From positions 8,499,590 through 8,563,589 of the forward strand of contig OY821518.1 in the NCBI GenBank assembly GCA_963682025.1: a stretch of DNA of 64,000 bases, given 5' to 3'. Origin of the DNA: Cordilura impudica (lineage: Eukaryota; Arthropoda; Insecta; Diptera; Scathophagidae). Below, in pieces: positions 31,299 to 43,120 of the stretch (its first letter is position 1; the number at the start of each line of letters is the position of its first letter). The position numbers were made by a program, and so were the translations under genes. The notes beneath the pieces are model-generated. The model worked only from the letters and a program-made list of their open reading frames with translations. It did no database searches and had not been told where the DNA came from.

Positions 31299-32115
31299 AC
31301 AAGTAAGAAAATTATAGTCGGTCTAGCCCGACTACACGATACCCTATACCATGGTTTAGAGACCCTATCTCTTCGGTCCAACTAATTGGATATAGAAAAT
31401 AAGCATAATCCAAATTTGAGAGCCATTGTTATTAATTTTTTTGGTTGCAGATATGAAAAAGTTCATATCGGGTGCTATATCTATATCGGGGCTTGGCCCC
31501 AAAATGGACCGATCCTGACCATGTTTGGTAAAGTCTCTTGTATTTTGCAAAAATATATACAAACAAAATTTGAAAAGAATCTGTGCAATATTTTTGTTTT
31601 TTGATAGATTTAAGTGAATAACGGGAAGCAGCTCTATATGGGGCCTATGACTAACAGTTGTCCTATAGGGATCATTTTTGGACTTATGATGGATGTAATA
31701 AACACACGCAAACTCAATTTGACTAAGATTTATATGATAATTTGGATCTTATGGCAATTTATGTTGATTTCATAGGCGTCAATTGTATGGGGGCTAGGTC
31801 TGAACATGGACCAATTCTCACCAATTTCAATAACGTTCATCCTATGGCCGATAAAAGCTTATATACCAAATTTCATCAAAATATATTCATATTTGCGACC
31901 TGCAGTTTGATTACAAGCTTTACATGGACACACAGACGGACGGACGGACGGGCGGACAGACGGACGGACGGACGGACATCGCTAAATCGACTCAGAAAGT
32001 GATTCTAAGTCGATCGGTATAATAAAAGATAGGTCTAGGTCAAACATTTTTGGTAGTTACAAACAGCAGCACAAAGTCATTATACCCAAACCACATGGTG
32101 GTATAGGGTATAATT
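31299..32115 (+). mobile_element. Dispersed repeat DR-1, longest copy
   Basis: Complete from acaagtaagaaaattatag to the 3' hairpin tatacccaaaccacatggtg gtatagggtata. It includes an expanded (GACG)n tract at 31935-31976. It lies directly behind another copy in the same orientation. Non-coding; apparent frames rich in TDGRTDG are translations of the GACG tract. Confidence 0.88.
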
Positions 32116-32964
32116 ACTCATCTTCGGTCTCATTGCGCAATAGGTTAACAACAATTTAATAAATCAATACTTCACATCTGAGTGCTTATAAGTATAGAGA
32201 CAAAAAAAAACTTTGGCTTTAATCAATTTCTCAAAGTTGAAAGTAATGCCATCAAATTTCATGACCTAGTGTTTTTTTGGCTAGTTTTCATTCGATTTGG
32301 AAGCTATTTAGCTTTTTGAAAAGACAACTTTATACTGAAATCGATTCATATAACGACCTGTCCGAAAAATTCAACTGTGAAACGAAATTTTTGTAAAATC
32401 TAAAAAAAAGTCATATTTTCCCCATATAAACACACTTCGATCGAGCTAAAAAATGATGACCGCATTTATGACAGCAAACTTCACATTTTAGATAGCGCAT
32501 ATATATCAAATTAAGAAAAAGATTTTTTGTGAACAGTCTAATGGGCATACTTAGAATTTGAATGAAGTTTCTCAAAATATAAGCAGGACCACCATCACGA
32601 CCGGGCTTGCATGCAAGAATCAACTGAGACTTAAAGTAGTGTCCGTATCACAGAGAGGAATATTTGATATCGACGTCGCTAGTTTGCGACAACTACAATA
32701 CCTTTCAAACCACATAAAAATTATAATAAGTATATTGTATACTTTGAACTAAAATATAAAAATTTTAACAAAAAATAAATCTTAACAAGAAACTATTCGA
32801 AAAAGGAGTGAAATAGGTTACCCTTATACTAAGTTTTTAACACTGCAAAATTAAAATCTCGTAGGGTTTCATGACGGTTTTTTATATTTTCGAAGTCGCT
32901 GAATCTAAATATGAAATAAGTTTGTTCTGGTTTCACGCTTCAAGAAATAAAAAAATTATATTTT
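32116..32964. other. AT-rich spacer, no gene recognised
   Basis: Includes the inverted copy of a repeat shared with 28775-28860. No coding motif. Confidence 0.5.
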
Positions 32965-33062
32965 ACAGGTATTTTAAGTGGGCCAAATATCCGCAAATTA
33001 TTAAAAGATGTTGTCTTTGAAGAGAAACTGACAAAAAAGGAAGTAAAAGCAGAAATATATAG
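32965..33062 (+). pseudogene. Small relic of the gene family seen at 1-965
   Basis: Reads SGPNIRKLLKDVVFEEKLTK and KEVKAEIYRI. This resembles the VGPQIRKLLSDDNFSQ..EKE segment of the first pseudogene (about 555-640). Nothing else of that protein is clear. A downstream stretch (33143-33250) reads EFSKEDPEWIDPKGKYFS in one frame and is unassigned. Confidence 0.4.
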
Positions 33063-33307
33063 AATTATAATAGAAAAGTAAAACGGATATATTTAACCAA
33101 ACTTAAAAAAAATGTTTTTTCTATAAAGTTATACAAAAACTCCTGAGTTCTCTAAGGAGGATCCGGAGTGGATAGATCCCAAAGGAAAATATTTTTCTCT
33201 CGAAAAAGTAATAGGCGTCGGGCATATACAACCCTATCCGGCTCTCCCTATGTATGGGTTATGATTTGCACTCGAAAAGATTTATGCCGTTTTATTTTCT
33301 GAAAAAA

Positions 33308-33650
33308 ATGTCGCATTTTATTTGCACCTTATTCGAAAAGTGTATTTTTACATATATTCTGAATTAAGAACAACCTTATCTTAAACTTCAGTCGAAAGGG
33401 TCCAAAGTCGAGCCCTCGTAAATCGGAAAAATTTTCAGCGATTGACTTCTTGCAGGTCATAGTGTGACAATATTTCCCCATTGTTCCCCTTAATTGAATA
33501 TTTTCACTATATGACTTCAAAGAGGATAATAATCATAATGTTTTGCATTTCATGAACACAGCACTTTGAGACCTTTCGATTGATGTATAAAAAGAGGTTG
33601 CTATTAATTTTGAATATATAAAACAATACACCTTTCAAAAAAAGAAGAGA
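33308..33650. mobile_element. Fold-back element DR-4
   Basis: The left arm (ttcgaaaagtgtatttttac, gaattaagaacaacctta, cagtcgaaag) pairs with the right arm (ctttcgattgatgtataaa, attttgaatatataaaacaa, tacacctttcaaa). The arms are about 75-90 bases. The centre contains cgagccctcgtaaatcgg and ccccattgttccccttaatt. A second copy is at 51645-52165. Confidence 0.65.
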
Positions 33651-33853
33651 AATCGGCATTAGATTCAACGCCTTCAAAAACATTAATATACATGATGAAA
33701 CCCTACGGAATTTGAGCATATAAAAATTTTTTGAAAACTAAAAAATTACGTCAAAATTTTTTGAGTTTTTTTAAAACTAAAAATAAAAAAAGAAAGTCGC
33801 CAGAAAAAATACTGAGAAAAAAAATTATGAATAACAATACTAATGATTCTAAG

Positions 33854-34263
33854 AAGCAGATCCCAGCCCTCGAAATTCGAGGGCAAATTGTAGGAAATTT
33901 TATTTTTTTTATTTAATAAATTATTTTATAAGACCCTTAAGGTATGCTAATCAATTGTAGCCAATTCACAATTCAACACTTTTTATTGTCGTTATTGGTT
34001 TGTGTCCAATATTATTTTTGTCGTTATTGTCGTTGTTGGTTTATGTCCAAACACACCACAGCTTTGTATAATTTTTGCATGTATTAGAAGTAACTTTAAA
34101 TGCAGCTTACTCCAAAAGAAATGTAAAAATTTAAAAATCTTTTAATCTGGTGGACAGCTAAAAAGAAATATCTTTCAAATGAGGCATGTTTGGTCAAAAT
34201 AGGATTAAAACTGACAAACTTGCACCGCTCACAAGAAATCGCCTTGCCTATTAATATTATGGA
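33854..34263 (-). mobile_element. Short non-autonomous Helitron (DR-2), 3' end diverged
   Basis: On the minus strand it starts TCCATAATATTAATAGGC after A. It carries the best subterminal palindrome, CCCTCGAATTTCGAGGG, then ctgggatctgctt, where CTAG has decayed. A short tgtcgttattgt duplication lies inside (33985-34050). Confidence 0.7.
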
Positions 34264-34512
34264 TATCTTTATTTTTAGAAAAACAAATTGTTTAAAAAAA
34301 GATGGAAATCGAAAAAAAATATTGAGACAAAGAGATTGCTTGACAACAAAAATTTTAATAGTAAAAAATTTGTAAGCAAACAAAATAAGAAATAAATTGA
34401 GGAAATCCCTTGCCTATCAATATTATAGATATCTGCATTTTTAGAAAAACAAATTGCTTAAAAAAGATGGAAATCGAAAATAATAATAAAAAATAATAAA
34501 AAATTTGTAAGT
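34245..34512. repeat. Imperfect direct duplication of ~100 bp
   Basis: ttgcctattaatattatgga, then ttagaaaaacaaattgttta and aaagatggaaatcgaaaa (34243-34320) recur at 34409-34480 with few changes. The copied piece includes the first bases of the neighbouring Helitron end. Confidence 0.75.
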
Positions 34513-36809
34513 GAAAAAATAAGAAATAAATTAAAGAAAAAACTTAAAAATACTTTAATTTAAAATAAAATAAAAAAATTTATTAAAATAAAAATCGAGG
34601 AATGGTATTTTTGGCGAAAAAAGTATTTTGCTTTAAAAAAAAAGAAAAATATATTTAAGAATTTTTTCTTGGAAGTAGGCGAAATAATGACTTCTCACTT
34701 TTAGTACCTCACTTCTAACTACTTTGAAAACATTTTGAAAAATAAAAATTAGTAACTTCGCCCACTTATTGTGGGTGTGATGGCGATTCAATAGACAGAC
34801 GGGCTCACAAGGTCGTTTCCATAATTTGACGGTTAAAAAATATAATGATCCTCGAACACAGTGGTTTGGAGAGTAAGAAAAATATTTTCAAAAACACAGA
34901 TATCTAATTATGACATAAATAGTTATAATTATGAAAATTCATTTCAACAAAACAATAAAACAGATTAATTTTTCGTAAAAAGAAACAGTAAACAAGTTAT
35001 AAATCTTATTTCATTTTGAGTTTTTTAATAGTAGGAAATAAAAAAATAAAAATCCAAACATAAAAAAAACGGTGAATAGAATTTCAAGTCAAGCTGTCAA
35101 CACTGACAAAAATACATAAATTGAAGAAGTATTTCATTTTTATCTGCTTCTGCTTCTGCCACTTCTTCTTCTTCGTCTTGTTTTTATGGCAGTGATTATT
35201 GGAAAGGGTAGTAAATCAACGGAATATGTAGAGCAAAACATTAAAAGACGGCAGGTATTAGTTGTTTTAATTGTTTATAAAACAATGGGAGGTCATTCGT
35301 TGGCTGTAGGTTGGGTTGGGAAGACGAAAAATATGAGATGCCAACATTAAGATAGGTCGGGTGGTCGGGTTATGGGAAACGTTTGTTTGAAAATAAAAGC
35401 ATTCAATAAAATATAAATCAATTTTATGGGAAACAACAAGGTTGTGAAATAATCATAATAATAATAAAAATAGTGAAAAAAAAAAACAACAAGAAAAAAC
35501 AGCAACAACAGCACCAATAACACTACGCAACACATGAGATGATAATTAAAATATAAGAAGTCATATTTTTTGAAATTTTTGCTGAAACTTTTTATTTCTG
35601 TTTATTTATGGACACACAGAAGTCGATGAAAACGTTTATTTTGTAATAATATGAAATGGTGTTTTGTATAACTGTGCCTTTTGTTGTATTGCTGTTGTTG
35701 TTTTTTTTTTTTTTTTTAATTAATAAATTTTTATTACACTTTTCATAAGAATAAACATTCATTAAATTATGATTATGAATATTACGAAAATTTAAATTAA
35801 AAAAAAAATTGGGAAAATTTTCATATTCGTTAGTGTGAATAAGAATTAAAGTACTTAAGAAATTTATTGATTTTAATTGCAATTAAATTGTTATTACCAA
35901 TTTGAAATATTTCATTGTTTTTGGTACGAAAAAAATTAAATCCAGAAAAATTCATAGAAAACACATTGTACATATTTAAACACTGCAAGAAAAGAAATCG
36001 TGTTAAACTACTGCTGCCTAAAACTCTATCTAACCGAGGTTAATCTATTTCCTCCAATTCAATTATGGTTTACATTATTTTATATTTTGTCAGTGTAGCC
36101 ATCATCTGTTTAAAGAAATTGCTTTTAATGACCAAGAACAAGTGTATGTTTTTGATTTCTAAAAAAAAAACATTTTTTTTTAATAACGTTTTCACCTTTT
36201 GTAGCTTTGAAAAAAAAAACAAGAAAAGATTTCATAAAACAACACAAACTAAAGAAGACGAAACAAACCATGAAACATCATCCACTCATCATTTAATTTG
36301 AGTGTTCAGTATTCAGTGTTCAGTATTCATGATTCGTATGTTAAAGTTCATAAAAACTGCACACAGATTGATTTTTTTTCCGCTTGTTGCCAAACACAAC
36401 TGGCAAGTGGCTGTTTGCAATACACTCCCGCGCTCGCTCGATCGTTGGCTCGATTTTCATTATGCCAGCCGCAGAAGAACATAATAAGAAGCACATTCAT
36501 TTACTTAAGTATACTCGTAATATTGTAGTCATGAGCGTCATAAAACTTTTATGAGCAATTGATAGTGTGAACAAACGTTTTCCTTGCATAATTTTTTTAA
36601 TTTTCTGATTATTTTTTTCTTTTGTCTGTTCTGTTCATCAATAGTGAACTCAATAAATTCCTCCCTATTTATGGGTTTTCTGAATATACTTAACCAAAAT
36701 ATTACTCCTACTTAAATGGAAAACAATTGTATAAATGTGTTGGAAATTTGTTAAAACTAAAAATTTTAGTTTTAAGTTAGAAATATTGAATTCTATTAAT
36801 AATTCTATA
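34513..36809. other. AT-rich DNA, no gene recognised
   Basis: A short DR-1-like scrap lies near 34795-34850 (acagacgggctcaca). Trinucleotide-rich stretches occur at 35143-35180 (ctgcttctgcttctgc) and 35440-35530. A gttcagtatt microsatellite is at 36303-36330. Nothing else is supported. Confidence 0.5.
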
Positions 36810-37187
36810 TTAGCAGATTCCAGCCCTCGAAATTCGAGCCGCAAATTCTAGGAAATTTAATTTTTTCATTAAATAAAGACCTTAAAAGTATGCTAATAAA
36901 TTATAGCCAATCCACAAATCAACATAGAAAACAAACTCATTTTTATTACAAACACATTGACAAATTTAATAAACACACACATAGCATTGTATAATTTTAT
37001 GTATGTGTTAGTAGCAACTTTAAATGCAATTTACACAAAATAAAGGAAAAAATTTAAAAATCTGTAAATCTGCAAATCGGCTAAAAACAAATTCCTTTCA
37101 AATAATATACGCTTGGTCAAAATCGGGATAAAATGGTAGAATAAAACACCAGTCACAAGAAATCGCCTAGCCTATTAATACTATAGA
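36810..37187 (-). mobile_element. Short non-autonomous Helitron (DR-2), full length
   Basis: Minus strand start TCTATAGTATTAATAGGC after A; end ctggaatctgCTAA followed by T; contains the subterminal ctcgaatttcgag hairpin. Confidence 0.8.
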
Positions 37188-37494
37188 TAATCTATACAAT
37201 TCAAAACCCAATCGTTAATAATTAAAAAAAATCTAAAACGAGCCTTTTAATCGAAAACTGTAATACTGTTGACTTCAGTTGTCATAATCAATTTAAACCA
37301 TTTCATTTATAAAGCCAAAACATTAGAAACAAAAGAATAGTTAAAAAAAAAAATAAAAATGCAAAAAAATTGTGGCTGAAAAGTAAAGAAATATTAAGCA
37401 AAATTATTTTACAAAAATTTCGGGTTAAAATAATTTTTGAGTACATCTTATTCTTTGTAAAAATTATAACAGCAAAATAATATTGGTAAAAGAA
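37188..37494. other. AT-rich spacer
   Basis: Nothing recognised. Confidence 0.5.
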
Positions 37495-39270
37495 TTTTTG
37501 ATATAAAAAAATTTTTTTTGATAAAAATATGCTTTGATATTAAAAAACAATTTTCTGATGTAAAAAATTTTTTGATATAATTTTTTGATATAAAAATTTT
37601 TTTATATAAAATTTTTTGATAAAAAATTTTTTGATATATAATCAGTTTTGATATAAAAAATTTTTTGATATAACAAATAAAAAATTTTTTGATATAAAAA
37701 ATTTTTTAAGATATAAAATTTTTTAATAAAAATTTTTTGGTGCAAAAAATTTTTTGATATAAAAAATTATTTCACATAAAATTGTTAGATATAAAAATTT
37801 TTTGGTATAAAATTTTTTGATAGTAAAAATTTTTTGATATAAAAAAAAAATTTTTTTGATATAAAAAATTTTTTGGTACAAAATTTTTTGATAATTATAT
37901 CGTTATAAAAAATTTTTTAATATAAAAAATTAAATTTTTATAAAAAATTTTTTAACAAAAAATAAATAAAAAATATATATAACATATATAATATATATAA
38001 TATAAAAAATTTTTTAAAATAAAAAATTTTTTGGATAGATAAAACTTTTTGATAATGAAAATTTTATGATATAAAATTTTTTAATACAAAATTTTTTGAT
38101 AATAAAAATTTTTTGTTATAAAAAATAATATAAGAAATTAAATTTTGAATATCAAAATATATAAAAAAAATATATAATAAATATAATATAAAACTTTTTT
38201 AAAATAAAAAATTTTTTGGATATATAAAATTTTTTGATAAAAATTTTTTGTATAAAATTTTTTGATATATAAACTGTTTTGATATAAAAAATTTTTTGAT
38301 ATAGCAAATAAAAAATTTTTTGATATAGCAAATAAAAAATTTTTGATATAAAAAATTTTTTAAGATATAAAATTTTTTGATAAAAAGTTTTTGGTGCAAA
38401 AAATTTTTTGATATAAAAATTATTTGACATAAAATTTTTAGATATAAAATTTTTTTGATATAAAATTTTTTGATAGTAAAAATTTTTTGATAATTTAAAT
38501 TTGTTGTTAAACAAATTTTTTAATATAAAATATTAAATTTTTAATATAAAAAATTTTTTAATATAAAAAATATATAAAAAATATATATAACATATATAAT
38601 ATATATGTATAATATAAAAATTTTTTAAATAAAAATTTTTTTGGATATATAAAATTTTTTTATAAAAAAAATTTTTTGATATAAAATTTTTTGATAGTAA
38701 AAATTTTTTGTTATAAAAAATTTGTTAAAAAATTTTTTAATAAAAAAAATTAAATTTTTAATATAAAAAATTTTTTATATAAAAAATATATGAAAAATAT
38801 ATATAACATATAAATTTACATATATAATATAAAATTTATTTTAAACAAAAAATTTTTTGTATATAAAATTTTTTGATATAAAATTTTTTGATATAAAATT
38901 TTTTAATAAAAATTTTTCGATATAAAATTTTTTGATAATAAAAATTTTTTGAAATAAAAAATTTTTGAGAAAAAAAATTTTTGATAATAAAAATTTTTTG
39001 TTATAACAAATTTTTTAATATAAAAAATTTTTTAATATAAAATTTTTAATATAAAAAATTTTTTAATATAAAAAATTTTTTGTATATATAAAATTTTTTT
39101 ATATAAAATGTTTTTTATATAAAATTTTTGAAAAAAAAAATTTTTTGATATAAAAAGTTTCTAGATATATAAAATTTTTTGATATAAAAATTTTTTGAAT
39201 TAAATTTTTGTGATAAAAAAATTTTATTGATGTAAAAAATTTTTTGATATATAAAACTTTTGAAATAAAA
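37495..39270. repeat. Palindromic AT minisatellite with higher-order repeats, ~1.8 kb
   Basis: Built from units near aaaaaattttttgatata (15-18 bases), where AAAAAATTTTTT is self-complementary. Blocks recur in order: 37620-37850 matches 38265-38490 with shared oddities such as ttggtgcaaaa and tagcaaataaaa. atatataacatatataat recurs near 37975, 38580 and 38800. That implies block duplications of a few hundred bases. Frames within it are F/K/I/Y-rich noise. Confidence 0.9.
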
Positions 39271-40139
39271 AACTGTTTTATCGTCAAAAAAAAATTTGCG
39301 ACAAAAAATTTGACCAACCCTTTTTAAATGTAAAATTTTCTATGAAAAATATATAGAACTAGTATGATCTGTCGTGCTTCACTACGACTAGCTGAGACTT
39401 ATTGACATGTATGTTTTCATTAACAATTTTTCCTACGAAATTTGTATTGTGGTCTTAAAACATTTTATTTCATTTATTTAATATTTTTTCTTATTTCAAT
39501 GATTGATGATATGCAATATTTTTTGTTTTTTTATTCAGTGCAAAAATTATCAAATTTTAGACGTTCATAGTCTGGTGTAAGCTACATTTAGCTGCCCATG
39601 CGAAAAACATGGATGTTCCAAATTAAAGCCACAGCACTTAACGATTGGTCTTAAATTTAGAATATCATTTGGCAATTTTTTCTTTTTGCAATTTTTGAGT
39701 TTACCAATTTTTAGTTCTGGAGATTATTGTTTTTGGCGATTTTTGTTTTTTTTCGCGATTTTCGGTTTTGGCGATTTTGGGGATTTTTAATTTGGCAACT
39801 CCACCCATATAATCCACGACTATGCACATTAGAAATTAATGTACTTGTTAAAAGTTTCAAGACTGTCGCTTTCATGGTACTTCATATCTTTGGTATAGGA
39901 GGTGCCACGCCCACTAATTCCATCCTTCCCACTAATTAATTTCCGATGGACTTGTACAAAGTGTCAAGGCTTTCCCTTTCATAATGATCCAGTTGTACAT
40001 ATTGACTTTGTATGGGCGGTGCCATGCCCACTGCTCCGATCATACCCATTTTTGTTTGACTAATCACATGAATAACTTATGGGCTCAAGAAGTCCCAATA
40101 TATGATGAAGTCAAAATATGATCAGTCCTGTAACTGACA
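39271..40139. other. Spacer with a fly-type ccacgccca repeat
   Basis: 39895-39935 (aggtgccacgcccactaat) and 40010-40040 (gggcggtgccatgcccactg) are diverged units of a repeat also seen at 40340. No coding gene. Confidence 0.5.
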
Positions 40140-40257
40140 AATGCGAGCTGATGGAGAAATATGGAAATTAGGTTTGAAATCAGCGACTTCAAATTAGTAA
40201 AAAATTTCAATAAAGTTCCAGTCAACACCCAAAAAAGTTCAATTTTGTTCCCTTTTG
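40140..40257 (+). repeat. Dispersed repeat DR-3, 3' fragment
   Basis: Shares gaaatcagcgacttcaaatt, agttccagtcaacacc and agttcaattttgttccctt with the copies at 7680 and 51368. Confidence 0.7.
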
Positions 40258-42488
40258 CAATATGTGACCGCACACAAATTTGCAAAGCTCTTCCTATCAT
40301 CGTACTCAATATTCGTATATGACACTACAACTTCACTTTGTATGGGAGGTGCCATGGTCATTAAAAACATCAAATATCTTATAGGAGGATCGGTAGCCTC
40401 CTATAAGCTACAAACAAATAAACAACATACATACTTTCGCTTTTATGGGTATATATGGATACTGTAACTCTGTTATAAGATAAAATTTTTCTATCATTTA
40501 GAAATTTAATCTCGCCCTCTTGTGGAGTTTAACACTAGCTGCATCGTCATTTTAAAAAGGACTATTCTACCGCAAGCAGAAGAACTTATTTCTATATACC
40601 ACGCTATATTTTAAAAATTTCGATAAATTGAATAATTTCTGCCTAAATTTTCCATTTAAAGGCTACAAATATATATTTGTTTTCTTCCTTAATGAGCTGA
40701 AAGTACTGAAATGCGTTACTTAGCTGAAGTAATGCCAACCTTTTCTAAGCAAAAATCGCAAATAAGTACCATAAAAAGCGCTAAATTAGAATGAAAATAA
40801 GTGTCATTGTTTTAAAATAAAATTTTGATTTGTATAAATTGAAAACAATAATTTTAAGAGCAATTGATAGAATTTTATAATCAATCCATATTTATCTGAA
40901 TTACTAATATTATTTTAAAAAAAAATCATTAGACTAAGACCTCAGAGATTGACTACTGAAAAGTCAATATATCTACAACAAATATCTACCACAAAACTTG
41001 ATACTTTGAAAATCGGGAAATCATGTACTTCAATCCAAAATAAATCAGTTCTATTTCTTATTTTCAATTTAAGTACTTTTAAATTATCGAGATAATGTTC
41101 GTTCTCTTCGATATCCTTTTTATATTTTACAATTTATTTTTTGAATTTTATAATTTACAATTTTTCGAAAAAATGTTGTCCACGCTGAGTAAGATAATTT
41201 TTTTAGTGGTTTATTAGATGACCATTTAGCTCTTAGCTCATAAGGAAGAGACTTTGTCAATTAACTTTTATGTGATTAAATTGATTGTCAGATTTTTCAA
41301 TATTATTATTAAATTTGACGTTTTCAAAACTATAACCTAAATAGCAAATTATATTCAATTTAGGACCGATCTCATCCTCCATATAATCAAATTTTGCCGT
41401 AGATGCAATTACCCGAATTGTTAAACCTTTTAGTAACCGATATGGCAGCATATCAAAATAAAAGTTGAAACGATAACTTGTTATTTCCAAAGAAAGTTTT
41501 CAAACCACTCGAACTGACTGTTCATGAATTTCTAGTGTAAAAAATTTAATCGCGCCCTCTACCGAAGTCAATAAAACTTCAAAATTATTTTTTTCACAAA
41601 AATTTTTATCTAAACAACCATCTGACATCTGTATTTACGTTGTTCATCTATAATATCTTGTATAATAAAATGTTATAAAAAATAATAAACATTTATGCTG
41701 TTCGCTATCGTTAAACTTAATCAGGGAGCATTCCAAATATTTCGGCACCAGCGACACCCTTTCACTAAGAAAACTGTATAATAAATTTTCAGATTTTTTG
41801 TAGAAGTATTAGAAAAATTAAGCCGATAGGCCAGAGAAAAGAAATTTTTGTTTGTTCTGTGGTATTTTTTGGGACATGTTGAAAAGGCCTCACACCTGGG
41901 CGGAATTGACGATCTACTGAAAAAATACTCCACAAAAAGTGAGTATAGGGATTGATAACACGATATCACCCCCAAGGGAATTTTCGAGATATGGCAATTT
42001 TAACAATTTTTTGCTAAGACAATAGAATTTTTTGCTATTTTTTACATATTTTTTTTGAGCGGGTTTCGATTAACGGCCACTTACGTTTTTTTTGGTTTTA
42101 TGCTAATTTTCAATTGTTTGTTTTTTTAATAATTTTTAAATAAATAACTTTTTAAATAATAGCATTCTTCTTATTTATATATATATATATGTATATATAA
42201 ATATATATATTTTATGTTATTGTTCATGCATGTACTTATTATGGGACCGTGAAGTGAACAGGCTTCTGAATCGGTATACTCAGATTACAAGACAACTTGG
42301 TGATTCTCGTTATGCGAAAATGTGAAAATGTATTTGTGAAAACAATTTTCTACATATTTAATATAATTAAATGTATAATTTATTTATTATTAACTTAAAT
42401 ATAAAATGAATTAGAAAAAAAAACAAACAAAAAATATACTATTTATATATATATAAAAAATTAAAAATTAAATAAAACTAACAAACAA
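40258..42488. other. AT-rich DNA, no gene recognised
   Basis: cgccctctt (40512) and gcgccctcta (41552) sit in similar taatctcgccctc contexts, so another dispersed repeat may be present. An (AT)n microsatellite is at 42175-42215. Confidence 0.45.
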
Positions 42489-42935
42489 CAAGCAAGAAAA
42501 TTATACTCGATCTAGAGACCAAGTATACGATACCCTATACCATGCGGCACGCGGCACGAATAGAGACAATAACCAGTGGAAGGTAGGAAACACACCCAAA
42601 GGCAGGTAGACCCAGAGACTGATAAAAAGTGGATAGATCGCACACACGGCGATGTAAATTATGACCTGATGCAGTTTTTAACCGGCCACGGAGGTTTCAG
42701 AAGCTACCTATTTAAATGCCGACACGATTTTCACCAATTTCAATAGCGTTCGCACTACGCCCTATTGAAACTTATATACCAAATTTCATTAAAATATAGT
42801 GATATTTGCGACCTGCACTTTGATGAATAGGTTTACAAGGTCACACTCAGAAAGTGAATTTGAGTCGTTAGGTATAATATAGATAAGTCTAGGTCAAACA
42901 TTTTTGTTAGTTACAAACATCATCATAAACTCATT
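42489..42935 (+). mobile_element. Dispersed repeat DR-1 carrying a LINE fragment
   Basis: The left part (caagcaagaaaattatactc, cgataccctataccatg) and the right part (cgattttcaccaatttcaat, acctgcactttgatgaat, gtctaggtcaaacat) are DR-1. The middle is replaced by the foreign segment 42546-42708. Confidence 0.75.
42546..42708 (+). pseudogene. R1-like LINE ORF2 3' fragment within DR-1
   Basis: Two frames give WKVGNTPKGR, TQRLIK and then WIDRTHGDVNYDLMQFLTGH followed by GGFRSYLFK. This matches the segment upstream of the CCHC end of R1/I-group LINE proteins (KGRWTHRLIP...HGxxxYxLTQFLSGHGxFRxYL). It contains stops and a frameshift. Both borders are DR-1 sequence. Confidence 0.7.
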
Positions 42936-43120
42936 ATATTCATTATATAAAAATAAGACTAAAATGGCCGTTACTCGAAAACCGCTACAACCAAAAAAGG
43001 TCAAAAATAATAGCAGAATAATAGCGATTTTTTTTTTGTTTAGTGGTGATCAAACCAAAATATTCACTTTTTATGACCTTTTTTTCAACAGTTTCTCAAT
43101 TCCTCCCAATACAGAAAAAC
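42936..43120. other. Short spacer
   Basis: Nothing recognised. Confidence 0.4.

Noticed and set aside
31742..32002. Apparent proteins with TDGRTDG runs (also 1184, 58849)
   Set aside because: Translations of the GACG tract in the DR-1 repeat.
37495..39317. Minus-strand frames of 70-120 codons
   Set aside because: Composed of K, F, I, Y, N from the AAAAAATTTTTT minisatellite.
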